Shown in pieces: positions 1-11,405 of a DNA stretch of 64,000 bases. The DNA comes from Cantharellus purpuraceus (Eukaryota; Basidiomycota; Agaricomycetes; Cantharellales; Hydnaceae). The translations under genes were made by a program, and so were the position numbers. The notes below the pieces were generated by a model that worked only from the letters and a program-made list of their open reading frames with translations, searched no databases and was not told the DNA's origin. Position 1 is the stretch's first letter; each line of letters begins with the position of its first letter. The stretch lies in the NCBI GenBank assembly GCA_025174535.1, contig JALBUN010000045.1, positions 1,178,001-1,242,000 of the forward strand, in the 5' to 3' direction.

Positions 1-1210
1 AGGAAGAAGTGCCAAACTGGCTACACGAAGCCTTGGAGGTGGACACAACCTATCACTCTCCTATACTCTACGAATCACTGATCTTTGCCTCTCAGGGGTG
101 GCAGAACCCCACATTCGGACTTCAAGACCCAGGTGTACCTTCCATGACTTCAATATCTTCTACATCTCGGCGTCCATGGCTGCAATCTCACCCCCAGCCA
201 GGACAACCCACCAATCGAATAGACACATTTGACGCAATGTCGGCCGCGGGACAAAAGTATAACGCGGACGATGCCTCAATGTCATTCACCAAAGAACAAC
301 TGAAGCGTGCCCAGGTTATTGGTCAAGTCGATACCAAATTCGTGGCATGCATAGTTGACGATGGAACTCCCAAGGCATCGAGGACCCTCGTTTTGGTCGA
401 TCAGCATGCTGCAGACGAGAGAATTCGCGTCGAGCAACTTCTGGGTGACGTGTGTCGAGGGTTTTTGCATCATGGGTCACCTGGTGGAGTTGAGACGTGG
501 GAGTTGAAGCCTGCTGTGCCAATTTTGCTGACTCGACTGGAGGCAAGAACTCTTGAAAATTCAGAGGGATATCAGCATGCCTTTGAAATGTGGGGTTTTC
601 GGTTTGCACCTATGAACCATGCCCGGGGGGATGTAGCAGAAGAGGGAACAGGAGACGAGTATCTGCAAGTATTAGTGGAGGCCATTCCAGACGTCGTCAG
701 CGAGAAGGTAACTAAGCTGCTGTCTCAGTTTCGTCAGAGTACTGATGCAAAAGGCAGCTGCTTGTAGGTGACGAATTGCGGGAGCTTGTCAAGGGGTTCT
801 TGGCGAGGCTTGAAGTGGATGGTACTGCGTACAAAGCAACGACAAGTTCTGAGGCACATTGGACGGCAGCATTACGATGGTGTCCTCGGGAACTGCTGGA
901 TCTTATTAACTCCAAAGCCTGCAGAGGTACGCATTGGAATAGCAGGGAATTCATCGTTGTCTAACATTTGACGTAGGAGCAATCATGTTCAATGATCCGT
1001 TGGACCTTGATCAATGTAGTCGACTGATTTCGCAGCTGTCCAACACCATCTGGCCCTTTATGTGTGCGCACGGAAGGTGACAGAGTGTTCTGGAAGTTTT
1101 GCAAGATGCTCATTGCTGTTACATTTCTCAGACCATCTCTAGTTCCGTTGACTAATATTGAGGGGAGCGGAAGAATACAAAAGAGAATGGAGTGGCATGG
1201 GTTGAAATAG
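1..1210 (+). CDS. MLH3: DNA mismatch repair protein MLH3, C-terminal part (5' end cut by window)
   Basis: Exons <1-707, 758-926, 977-1076 and 1132-1210; introns of 50, 50 and 55 nt. The protein holds the MutL C-terminal dimerisation/endonuclease domain. The metal-binding endonuclease motif DQHA(X)2E(X)4E is intact as DQHAADERIRVE, encoded near 400-440. The C-terminal CAHGRPS motif is restored only when the last intron is removed. DQHAADERIR and CAHGRPS point to MLH3 and not to MLH1, which lacks the endonuclease motif, or PMS1. Known role of the family: it pairs with MLH1, nicks DNA in mismatch repair and resolves meiotic joint molecules into crossovers. The N-terminal ATPase half lies outside the window. 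The protein ends a few residues after the HGRPS motif, at a TAG (1208-1210). Confidence 0.92.
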
Positions 1211-1374
1211 AAATACTAATGCTGTAATTAAGGAGCTGAACATCACGCGACCAGATTTGAGGGTCGGTAATTTCCATGATTGGTGAATGACATCACCTGT
1301 GACCCTTGAGTACAAAAAGTGACTGTGTTCCCGTCACTGTTCCAACACTGCTCGTCACCTCACCCCACACGACC

Positions 1375-2025
1375 ATGTCTACATCTCACAAGGTTATCTA
1401 CAAGCCAGACACTCAGGCCACTGACGAGTTTATACTGTTCGTCAATCTTGGAGACGTGAGTGCAGCATATCCTTGAATTCATTGCGCAATTGAGCATACC
1501 ATTCGTTCAGTACCACAAATACAAGGAAGGAGGTGTGTGCCTAGCTTATGTTTTAGTTGTCTTCTAACCAACTACCATCCGAAGATACGTAAGTAAAAGG
1601 CTTAGGTCTGTGTCTATGTGGTATCCCGCTGATGGACACTGAAGCTCCATTCCCTTGTCACAAGTCGTCGAATGTCAGTGACCCCGGCCTCACCGCATTG
1701 ACTCCCGCTAATCCAATGGATGGCAGCTTTTGATGTTTTCCACAGCGTCCAGGGCAACCAGGGGAAATTGGGCAAGGCGTCCAAGCAACAGCTGGAGAAC
1801 ATTTTTGGAACGTCGCGAGACGATGATGTTGTTAAGTTTATGCTGGAGAAAGGTACTGTGCAGGGTAGCAGTGAGATATCTAGCGGCGGGGTCATGGATA
1901 AATCCCGGTGTGTGGCGGTTCTTTCATCCGCTTATTGGTCTAACATGTTGATTTTTGCCCTTAGAATTATGATAGATACCAGGGGTTCTGGAGGCGGTCT
2001 ACGTGGCCACGCAGGAAAACCATGA
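1375..2025 (+). CDS. RTC3: SBDS-domain protein, RTC3-like
   Basis: Six exons: 1375-1455, 1511-1532, 1585-1588, 1645-1673, 1727-1907 and 1965-2025, giving 125 aa. The product is a stand-alone SBDS N-terminal (FYSH) domain, with the family blocks KEGDTSIPL, VVESFDVFHS and GNQGKLGKASKQQLENIFGT followed by a Gly-rich tail ending GLRGHAGKP. Yeast Rtc3/YHR087W has the same size and layout; it is linked to RNA metabolism and stress but has no assigned enzyme activity. The third exon is only 4 nt long (ATAC). It is required to keep frame and to rebuild the conserved KEGDT segment. The start is the first ATG in frame and lies 164 bp after the MLH3 stop. Confidence 0.88.
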
Positions 2026-2259
2026 TGGTACTTAGTCACAAATCTGAAGTAGGGCTGTATTGTTGTATTGATATACTCGAGAAGCAATTGAAACTACACT
2101 GATATTGCGCATGCGACACTGCAAAATGGCGATGACAAGAGGACTTATTGCCACATCAACTTCGAATTCGATATCAACATCTTTTGGCGCTCTAACGCGA
2201 TAGCACAGCACGTGATGCATATTCGAGTCATGCCCACATATTGATATTCTTCATGTAAA

Positions 2260-2800
2260 ATGACACCTTCCATACCCTTCAATAAGATGACCTCAGTCCA
2301 AACCCTTTCCATTCTAATCCGCCCACCAACAGTTGCTGACTGTTCATCGGCCGTAGCTTGCCAAATCGCGTGTTGGCGCGAGGCATACCCGGAGATTGTG
2401 CCTCAGAATGTCCTGGACACGTTCACATCAGACTTGGCCAGCCGCGTTGCTGATTGGGAATCCCGTATAAACAGCCTTCAGAGAACACCTTGATAGCGGT
2501 CAGCCATGCAGGTGAAGTCGTGGGGTTTGTGACGGCCGACAGAGTGTCGGGTAAAGATACGAGGGGGAAGGAGTTGTGGTCGCTGTATGTGGTGGAGACA
2601 TGGAGTGGAAAAGGGATAGGGAAGAGGTTGATGGATGATGTGCTTGGGGGATTGGGTGTTCCCGTTGAAGTTTGATTGTTTAGATGAATGCTCGTGCACG
2701 GCAGTGGTATATGAATCGGGACTTTGGACAGGAAGTCAAAGGCCGACTATTCAACGAGGGTATCGGTCGGTGGGAGATTAAATTGACCAGAAAATACAGC
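2260..2800 (+). pseudogene. GNAT-family N-acetyltransferase, apparently disrupted
   Basis: Recognisable GNAT blocks occur in order but in three different registers. The N-terminal part (from 2260, with ACWREAYPEIVP) is in one frame. The central acetyl-CoA-binding part (about 2470-2672, ENTLIAV, GEVVGFV, SLYVVETWSGKGIGKRLM; the last is the Q/RxxGxG/A-type loop) is in a second. The C-terminal helix (about 2684-2790, NARARQWYMNRDFG) is in a third. Between them are a frameshift near 2461-2480, an in-frame TGA at 2673-2675 and another frameshift near 2680. The only GT...AG pairs that could bridge the breaks would give introns of about 28 nt, much shorter than any other in the window. The simplest reading is a decaying gene. 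Two or three assembly errors are the alternative. Confidence 0.6.
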
Positions 2801-3009
2801 GTGCATGTTGCAATGATGCAATGCAACATGTCTTATGTTTGCTGCAGGAAATATGCTTATGTGGCCTTCTCCCGCTGTAATACCAAGGTGGACGGTCGAC
2901 AGATGAGGGCGGACCCATTTTTATTGATAGATACGCCAAGTAGGTATAACTGACAGGAGTATCATGCGTCATAAAAGGTGGAAACTCGAACATCTTGCCC
3001 GTGTTGGGC

Positions 3010-3888
3010 TTAGTCTAGATGTTTTGCTTTCCTCTCTTTCTCAGACTCGGCCACCTATGCAATGTGTAAGCAATAAAATGGAAACAGATGGTAGGCGACG
3101 AACAGCGATGGCCCATGAATGGTCAGGCATGGAATGGGGATGATAAATGTCCTGTTTGTGACGTGACTGGGCACTGAGCACTGCAGATGCGATGACTACC
3201 CCAACAGTCAAGCCCTGTGCCTATCGTAGTGCAACTGTGAACACGATGAAACATGAAATAGAAGAGGTACGTACCCACATACGCGCTTGCACGAGCTGCA
3301 ACCGTCAGACATTTAGGTCATTTGGGGGCGATGCCGACACACCTTTTGTGGAAATGTTTGGTAGGGACTTCGCATGATTATTCCAAAAGACCCAACCATG
3401 CTGGATCCCCACGCGCCTAGAATGATGCCCCACTTGTTACGGCTGGCCCATTCATTGATCTTTCCTTGTGTGTCTAATGATTCCCAGTGACGCTGCTCGG
3501 CCGACTTTTCAGCGTCCAGTTCGTGTTTCCCAATCCCGGTCCTACATAGATGCCTCAGAGGAATTGTCTTACTTAAATATTAAGGCTGGAACCCCACCAT
3601 TGCTGACGCTCGAACGTGTGACCCGCCTGTTCTGCTGCGATAACGAACGCCGGTACGACGACGGAGACGACACCAAGGGCCTTAATAGACAGAGGTAGAG
3701 ACCGATAGTAAGGCCAACGTCGTTGGGCGGCTACAGAAGCTGGAAGGGCGACTGCCAGTCCACCAAAGAAACCTTTTGCTCCACCAATGATGGTAGCACG
3801 CTGATGGCCTTTGAGCTCTTCTTCAGTCAAGATCTGGACAAAGTTAGAACAAAGGAGCTATGAAACGCTGCAAAGCAATTGCCTTCAT
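3010..3888 (-). CDS. RCF2: Respiratory supercomplex factor 2 (HIG1-domain protein)
   Basis: Exons in transcript order: 3883-3888, 3598-3833, 3343-3541, 3275-3295, 3104-3220 and 3010-3054; 207 aa (yeast Rcf2 is 224). The N-terminal half (TEEELKGHQRATIIGGAKG, YRSLPLSIKALG, AFVIAAEQ) is the fungal Rcf2-specific membrane domain. The second half is the HIG1 domain (WASRNKWGIILGAWGSS, then RMWAQGLTVGVV) with a charged tail ending KERKAKHLD. Family role: inner-mitochondrial-membrane factor that associates with and modulates cytochrome c oxidase in III-IV supercomplexes. The start is inferred as ATG-AAG in a 6-nt first exon joined by a GC-AG intron (3834-3882, donor GCAATT); without it there is no ATG, only a TTG codon. 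The remaining splice sites are canonical and preserve frame. Confidence 0.85.
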
Positions 3889-4041
3889 GTTGTGGGAAAA
3901 AGAATGAGCCTTTTTCCTGAGCCACTGGGACCGGCGCCTTTTTTCATCATTAGAACCGCGGCTGACTCAGCTCTCACCACTGCGACCACGAACCATACCT
4001 TGTTTTTGACAGTGACCATCACCGACTCAGGCACTTATCAA

Positions 4042-7000
4042 ATGGATACCGACGAATATCTTCCCCGTGTACTGGAAGATGATTATCAGCCAGAAATTAT
4101 TGTTACCAGTGACCCATCAAAGTGGACAGCTGTACACGAAGCTCTCGAAAACACTACCTCTAAAAGTGGCACAGGCTCACTGTTCACAGTGGCTTGGGTG
4201 CTAGGCCTCACTCTAGGCTTTGTATGGGTCTGGAGAAATGGCAGGACTGTGTTTGGACAATGGAAGGCGAATGTACATAGACGGCAAGTCGTGTTCAACA
4301 CTAATTACACTCTCATGACTTAACGTGTCCGACGCGTCTGCAGGACAAACCGTAGATTACACGGAATCCCTGATGACGACGATAGACCTTTCAATGTTGC
4401 ATACGCGGCAGCAGCTTTATCTCGAAAACAACGGAAAGGAAAACGCGAGACTGTAAAGCCCCAAACTCTTACGCGCGAATCATCGAAGTTGGACAGGTCC
4501 AGGGAGTCTGCTAGATTGCGTCAACGACCATTACATGCAGGTCCGTTGCGTGCGATCGATCTTTTTGAATCTCACGTAACCATCGTTTTAGAATTTGCTC
4601 CATCCTCGTCGAATCAGCATCTGTCGCCAATGACTGTTCAGGTACGCGACACAGAGTCCGAGCGACGTTCTAGGTAGGTTTGTACCATACGACTAATATT
4701 CGCTATTGATTGTCTGTTCAGCGCACAGCCCGCCATTCAACCGCCAGCACTTGAATTACACGATCGGTCTGCTCCCTCTCACAGCCGTGGCCATTATCAA
4801 GCTGACGTGCAACTGCCTCCGCGAAGAGTACAATTCAATCCTTCCACTACTGATCCCACTAGTTGCAAGGAATCAGACAGCTATGAGGGAGACCACTCGC
4901 TTCCAGAACGCAGAAAACACCCCGATATGAACGAGGATGACGACCCGGAATTTCGGACTTCAAAGAGGTCTCGTGTGGACGGAGAAGAGTACATTGACGG
5001 CGATAATGATGCTCCTTGGGTTCCCGGCGGTTTGCGCCGTCCTTCGCTACAGGTTCCCAAGCGAGGTGCAAAACGACACGCCAATTCTGCAAATGATGGC
5101 GACTGGGAGATGTCACAGGACAAGCGTGCCCGCAAGGGTTCTTTGGCAGTCCCGGACTCCGATGCGCTGGATATTGATGAAGTGACCATGGCTACCGAAC
5201 CTTCGGACAATGTGCATTCGACCGCTCGTGGAACTAAAAGGGAGCGTGAGGAGCTTGATTCTGTTGCCGGTGATGATGTTGCCGAAAACTCGAACGAGCT
5301 GCGTAGATCTCAACCCTCACGCAAGCGACGGGATGATGGAAGAGGAAGACCAACCGAGCCGGCATCTCGAGGCCGCAAACGAGATCGGTCTTCTGAAAAG
5401 CCTGCCTCAAGTGAGGAGAGTGGTGAAAAGGATGCCCAGTCCATGCGTCGCAAGCGTGGACGGCGACATACCGAACCAGAGCCGGATGAGGATACTCAGA
5501 TGGTCGTTCTCGATGTATCGGAGTCAGACGACATGCCTGATATTGTTGAAAACCCTGCTTGTGGAGGGCGTAGAATTGGCGAGATTTGGGAGGTAAACGG
5601 TCAGTCGTTCAAGGTTGGGTTGGATGGTCGCCGCCTTCGTCATGCACTTGTCAAACAGCAGCGGACTAAGTTCCCTATGGTTAGTGTTTGTTTGTGCCCC
5701 CTGTCCTTTACAAGCATTGATTGCCTGTGTTGTGTAGCCCAAAGATTCCTCACACAATGACGCTAGAACCCATGTTGACGTAGTAATTGAGAAATGGCTC
5801 GATGATGAGGAGTACAATCAGGCCAAGGAGAGATTCGAATTGGCATGGCAGGACTCTAGCCCTACCACTACGCCTGTCAAAGCCGAAGGCACGCTAGAAG
5901 ACGATCTGGCAGGAAAACGCCTGCTCTGGAAAGGTCCTGCACCCAGCCTTATAAAAGGTCGCGCATCAGTTGGTCGCTCGCTCAACGGTCGAAATCCTTT
6001 CGAGTTGGCACCAAGTAATTCTGGCCGTCGCGTTACTTCAGCGCATGTGTTGTTCAATAGCCCTGGGGAGAGTCCGAAATTGCGTACTTCCACTTCCTTT
6101 TCAAAGTGGGAAAAGCAGGACATGGAGGCGAATTCGTTGAAGAGGATGCGAACGAGGCTAGAGAGGGAGAAAAAGGAGAAGGAGCAGCAGAAAGAGCAGG
6201 AGGAAAAGCAGAAGAAGGAAGCTGAGAAGGCGAAGTTTTCCCTGCCATCCGCTCCTATATCCACCCCTTTAGCACCGACGACGAACAAGCCCTCCCCAGA
6301 GACCAAGTCGACATCTGTACCTATCGCTGCTACTCCTGCCACCCTAGAAACCAAAACGACAACCCCAGCCACTCCTTCACCATTCGTGAAACCAGCATCC
6401 AATACCCCTGCTGGATCTATACCTAACTTCTTTGCAAAGCCACCGTCCGCCCCTGCGACCGCAGCTGCTCCCGGAGCCACAACACAGCAGTCCAGTTCGT
6501 CGTTGCTCCCGACTTCTGCGCCGCAGAATCCCATTTTGTTCACAGGAAAAACGACGACAACCACGGCACCGACGGCTACGAAGTCGTCGTTTTCGTTCGG
6601 GCCTTCCACTACTATGACTGCGCCTGCTACTTCTGCACCATCCGAGGCGAATAAAGAAACCGCGTCCGCTAAGCCGAAGTTCACCTTCGGGTCGCCAGCG
6701 TTTTCGATGCAGTCTGCTACTGCGCCATCGACTTCTGCTGTTACAACTTCCACTCCTCCAACAACGTCCGGTGCTGCGAAGCCGACCTTCACCTTTGGTG
6801 CACCACCTGGTCAAACTACCAGCACCTCTGCAAGCGGTACCTCCAAAGCCCCTGCTGCCTTCAGCTTCGCTACCCCTCCGGCCAACATTACTACGTCTCC
6901 ACAACAGGGCAAAACTGTCACACCTGCCAATCCCTTTGCTGCGAAGCCGGACACACAGCCGAGTTCTACTTCCTTTACCCTTGCCGGCAACTTGTCTTCG

Positions 7001-8317
7001 CCTTTTACTTTCAATCAGTCATCGTCACAGTCTCAGCAACCCGCAACCCAAAATAAGCCCACTTTTCAGTTCGGCACGCCTTCTACACCCAATAATTCTC
7101 AGAATAATGCCGGAACAACACCATCGGGAGCTGGAGCAAGTGCTTCTGGTTCATTGTTGAATCGGCTGGGACCCGCTCCTACCTTGCCTCAACAACCGTC
7201 ACAGCAGAACACTACAACACTGACGCAAAACGCGTGGTCCTCGCCATTTGGTGGTGGTTCTACGCCGTCCACTAGCACTACCGCTTCGAACATATTTGGG
7301 CAGTCGCAGTCGCAGTCGCAGCCACAGCAGGCATCCTCGACCGCAATTGAGAACAAGCCCTCGCCATTTGCGCCTTCTCAGCCCGCCAAGAACGTATTTG
7401 GGCAGCCGTCATTGATGGGAACACAGTCTGCATTTTCGTTCGGAAAGTCTACTGATACCTCCGATCCGTCGAAGACGGCGGGTACCTCGTCTCCATTTGC
7501 GCTAGCGTCACAGCCGGGTGCGCCGTCGATTTTTGGACAGTCTAGCAATCAGTCTGGTGCATCCCAGCAGGCGGCGTCGTCGGTATTTGGAAAACCGAGC
7601 GTTCAGTCTGGTGCATCGTCGTCACAGTCAGCCTCGTCGGTATTTGGACAACCTAGCGGACAGTCTGGTGCATCGGTGTCACAGCCGGCGACGTCGGTAT
7701 TTGGACAACCTAGTGATCAGTCTGGTACATCGGCATCACAGCAGGCGGCACCGTCGGTATTTGGACAACCTAGTGGTCAGTCTGGTGCATCGGCGTCACA
7801 GCCAGCGACGTCAGTATTCGGACAACCTAGTGGTCAGTCTAGTGCATCGGCGTCACAGCCAGCGACGTCAGTATTCGGACAACCTAGTGGTCAGTCTGGT
7901 GCATCGGCGTCACAGCCAGCAACGTCAGTATTCGGACAACCTAGTGGTCAGTCTGGGACGTTAGCGTCACAGCTGGTCGCGCCAGTATTCGGACAACCTA
8001 GCGGTCAGTCCGGTGCATCTGCATCACAGCAGACGGGGTCGTCGGTGTTTGGAAAACCGAGCGGCCAGTCAGACGCGTCAGCGCCACAACCCAAGGCACC
8101 CTTTTCGTTCAATTTTGGAGGTGGAAGTAGCAGCAGCACGTCTACTTTTACGCCCAGCGCGAATCCTTTCCAACCTGCACAGGCGCCTGCAACAGGTGCC
8201 CAGGTGAACCCGGCTACCACAAATAACGTTTTCGCTTTCGGACCTAACCCCTCTAACACCACCTCAAGCACCAATGCATTCGGATTCGGCAAGCCAGCTG
8301 AGGAAGAGAAGAAGTAA
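4042..8317 (+). CDS. FG-repeat nucleoporin with N-terminal membrane anchor (POM121-like layout)
   Basis: Exons 4042-4292, 4344-4540, 4592-4673, 4722-5679 and 5738-8317; 1355 aa. Residues about 46-64 (SLFTVAWVLGLTLGF...) form a single hydrophobic segment followed by basic residues. Next comes a long hydrophilic region rich in KR clusters such as KRSR, KRKR and KRGR, which look like nuclear localisation signals. A conserved-looking block around IGEIWEVNGQSFKVG and a charged coiled-coil segment full of EKE/KQ repeats follow. The last ~700 residues are Ser/Thr/Pro-rich with many FG dipeptides (FTFG, FSFG, VFGQPS). A single transmembrane helix plus nuclear signals plus C-terminal FG repeats is the layout of vertebrate POM121, so I infer a pore-membrane FG nucleoporin; true orthology is not shown. 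It shares a 153-bp divergent promoter with RCF2. The first splice (donor GTTCAA) is the weakest. Confidence 0.8.
7590..8080 (+). repeat. 57-60 bp tandem repeat inside the FG nucleoporin
   Basis: About eight units of 19-20 codons, each beginning with a valine-phenylalanine-glycine step and reading roughly VFGQPSGQSGASASQPATS. The units at 7800-7960 are almost identical at the DNA level, whereas the outer ones have diverged. This points to recent expansion in the middle of the array. Every unit keeps frame and carries one FG motif, so copy number changes alter the number of FG contacts without breaking the protein. Confidence 0.9.
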
Positions 8318-8647
8318 ATTATGCATGTCGTTCAGCACTGCTTTCATTCCATTGTTTTGCATGTCTACTATCATGTCTACCTAGGTTGATTAGAAAATAT
8401 ACTGTATTGATATGTGTGTAGTCATACAGGAGTAACTATATGTGAGGGTGAAAGCGCGACAGAATGTAGGCGGCGTAAATAATGGAATGAGTGGTGCACA
8501 CATAACAAGTTGAAGAGACCACCAGATGTGAAATGTGGATGAAAATTGGAAGATGTTGCAATATCAAGGAATGATGCTGAGGCCGTGACGATGTAGAATG
8601 TCCACAGGAAAGAAAGGAAAGAAGCTACATAAGCTAGGCCTAGAACC
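8318..8647. other. Convergent 3' intergenic region
   Basis: This is the 330-bp gap between the stop of the nucleoporin (+) and the stop of the coiled-coil protein (-). It is AT-rich with no coding signal and presumably holds both 3' untranslated regions. Confidence 0.6.
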
Positions 8648-11405
8648 TCATGCACGTCGAGACGGTGCGCCCATGACCTCCCTCGGCCCACGCCTAGACA
8701 TAGTATAAAGAAACGTGCAAATGACAACCACAAATTGGAGGAAAATCCACAGCTCAATCAGGACATCCGTCGAGGTGCGCTTGATCAGTCCCACAATATT
8801 TCCAGCGAGAGGGTGCTGTTTCTGATCCGCAGACTGCCTCTGCGATGGCAAGGGTGCGAGCGTGTCCTCGTCATGACCACCCCCAATCGACACGCGGCGC
8901 GTGGTCGCCATGCGTTCCAACGCCCGCGCTCTACGACACGTGCGCAGATGCATAGTGCTCCTCTCGCCGGCGTCTGCGCCGGGCTCAATGTCGGGATATC
9001 GTGTCGTCTCCCACGGATCTTCTGCGTCTAGCCCGTGCAGTGCAAAGAATGCGTGGTGCATGAGAATACCGCGCGGGCCTGGGCCGCGGATGCGCCGGTC
9101 ATCGGTCTCGAGCCAGCGGTTGGGACGCACGGCGATGGCGTGCGACACGATTTGGAAGGCTTCCCCTGGGGAGGAACGTAGCGCACCGACGGGTAGGATA
9201 TGCTCGTCTTCTTCAAGGAGGCGTCCGGCGTTTGGGGGACTTAAAGCGTTCCGCAGCGCAGCGAGAGCCGGGTCCTCGTTTTCCTCGTCTTCCTCCTCCT
9301 CGCCACCTTCTGCGTCACTGTCCCGATGAGCGATGCTCTCTGCCCTTAACGACGCATCGTCGAAGAGCGTACTACGGCGCGACACGTCAGAACGACCTAA
9401 GCCCCAGTCTGCGCCAAACTCGTCGCCAAGTTCACTCCCCAGACTTCGCCGCGGACACCGCCGCCCTGCGTAGCGCGCGAGTGATGCGTACGACGACGTA
9501 GATAGATACGAAGACGAACTGACACTTCTTGTCTCGAGCCCATCACCGCCGGACACCCGGGATGTGTGCGAGAAGTCTCGGTGTATTCCGAACGCGTCAA
9601 ATGGTGAGGATGAGCGGGACAGTACAGATCTAGGTCGCGCTTTGCTGCTACCCTTGGTTCGAATTCTGGAACGCGGTGAGCGATAGGGGACAAGGATAAT
9701 AGAGGGTGTAGGCTCTACACCCTCTTGCGTAGAGGGAGGGGCGAAGAGCGTGTCTGTGAGCGGTTTGCGACTCTTGAGGTTGCGCGTGCCTTTGTACATG
9801 TGCTTGTTTCCAAGCCCACGCGTTCCCGTCCGGCTCTTCTTTGTCGGCGTTTCTTCCAGGCAAGGATCGTCGACTCCAGACCCGGCCTTTTCCCCATACC
9901 TCCAGCTGCTAGCTTTTGGCGTCATGCTCCTGGAGTTGCGTGAGCTTCGCAAAGAGGCAGGCGGAGTCACTGTCCCTTTGAGAGTTCCTTTGACACCACC
10001 GTCCCCTGCATCACTCATCTCCACATCAGCTTCCGCACCCATCTCCTCACCTATTTCATCGTAGACGCGTTTAATTTCCAGTGCATCCCGTTCGGCGCGT
10101 GCAAGCCGCTCATGGACCATACGATTACGCGCCCCGAGCTCCGCGTTTGCCTCTTGGAGTTCCTCAACTTTACGATACAGCTGAGCCACGACGGCATATT
10201 CACCCGGAGAGATCGTACCACAGTATGAGGTAGGACGCGAAGACGTAGCTGACGAAACGGACGCGTCGTACGCGGAAAGCGGCTCTTCGCGCTCCGACTC
10301 CGGTGTGACATCTGTGTTAATGGGTGGGAGACCCTTTCTCAGTATACAAGGCGTAGCCACCGAATCCCAAGCGTCGACACCTTGCCCCTGAGGTGCAAAG
10401 TCTCTAATTTCGTGATCATTTTCTTCATCAAGAGCGTTCTCCGCGAGCCTCAGCTTCTTCAGCCTTTCCTCACGGTCTCGCTTGCGTTCCTCATCCAGCT
10501 GCTCCTTGACGCGTTCCTCCAACTCAGCATTTGTACGCTGGGTGGCGTCGAGTTCAACCTTGAGCCCTCCAATCTCGCGCTCTAGCTTGCGGAGCCTGCG
10601 GGCGCCTTCGATCTGCGCCGAGTCGGTAGAAGCACGGAGACGCGTGAGTTCAGCGATGAGCTCTGCGTTGGTCTCCGAGAGGGCTAGGAGTGCAGAAGGG
10701 GAGGCGGAGATACGATGGACGGGACGGCCACGTGCCAAAGAACTGCTTATGGAGCTGCTGCGAGAGTGAATGGGGGATCCGCACGCAGATCCGATCACGG
10801 AGCCTGCGCGGGACTGTAGTGCAGACGCGGGGACCTCGTCATCGGTAGACCATGCATCGTTCTTTGTCTGCTTTGGCTTTGCACCTGCTCGGGAAGCCAA
10901 AGCGTGAGTGGACGCTTGGGATTGCATGATGGGAAGACGAGACAAGAGGGCATCATGGCGCAACTTGAGAGCTTCATTGGTCTCTAGGAGAGTCTTTCCT
11001 AAATTTGCTGCCAGCGATAGTTCTGGGAGACATATGAGCACGATACATGCATATATGCTGCCCAGAACGCGATAAACCCCACTACGTACCAGTCTCCCGG
11101 GCTCTAATGATCTTCTCAGCTTGAAGAAAAAGATTGGTGAGCTCTTCCCTCGATTTCCCGCTCACATCGGCCACAGTCGCCGGAGACAACTCGGGCTCTT
11201 CCTCAAGCTGTATGCCCATCATCTTTGCAGTCGCCACGACAGGATCCGAGGTGTCGCAATCGGAACCTTGGTGGAGTGAAGGAAACTCGAGCATATATGG
11301 TGGGGGAGGAGCACCGTCGCTGAGGCCATGACCCTTGGACGTGGACCGACGCATCTGAGCTGGGGGACGTGGTCTGGGTGTCTGAAGCCCTTCTGGCGCA
11401 AACAT
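8648..11405 (-). CDS. Tail-anchored coiled-coil protein with a CC1-box-like motif
   Basis: Two exons, 11090-11405 and 8648-11022, joined across a 67-nt intron; 896 aa. A Pro-rich N-terminus precedes a helix whose residues 106-125 read ELSLAANLGKTLLETNEALK. This matches the CC1 box (AAxxG followed by K-x-LLE-x-N) that binds dynein light intermediate chain in BICD, BICDR, TRAK/HAP1 and Spindly adaptors. Two further coiled coils follow (about residues 200-290, with ELTRLRA and KLEREIGGLKVELD, and about 370-420). After them comes a long Ser/Arg-rich disordered region with SP and TP sites and an acidic stretch. About 35 residues from the C-terminus lies one hydrophobic helix (IELWIFLQFVVVICTFLY) followed by basic residues, the signature of a tail anchor. 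I do not recognise a named fungal family. A membrane-tethered dynein adaptor is an inference from motif and layout. Confidence 0.8.

Noticed and set aside
1589..1644. Single-intron model for the RTC3-like gene skipping the 4-nt exon
   Set aside because: It breaks the reading frame and loses the conserved Gly-Asp-Thr segment; no alternative GT donor or AG acceptor repairs it.
2674..2701. 28-nt GT...AG segment as an intron in the broken GNAT gene
   Set aside because: Far shorter than every other intron in the window and without room for a branch point; a lesion is more likely.
5818..6792. Long minus-strand open frame (324 codons) opposite the nucleoporin
   Set aside because: It is a composition-driven shadow of the low-complexity Ser/Thr/Pro coding strand, with Val/Ala/Gly-rich nonsense, no domain and no exon partners.
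7590..8080. Regularly spaced repeats that might suggest a CRISPR array
   Set aside because: The repeats are contiguous 57-60 bp coding units with no unique spacers, inside a eukaryotic FG nucleoporin.
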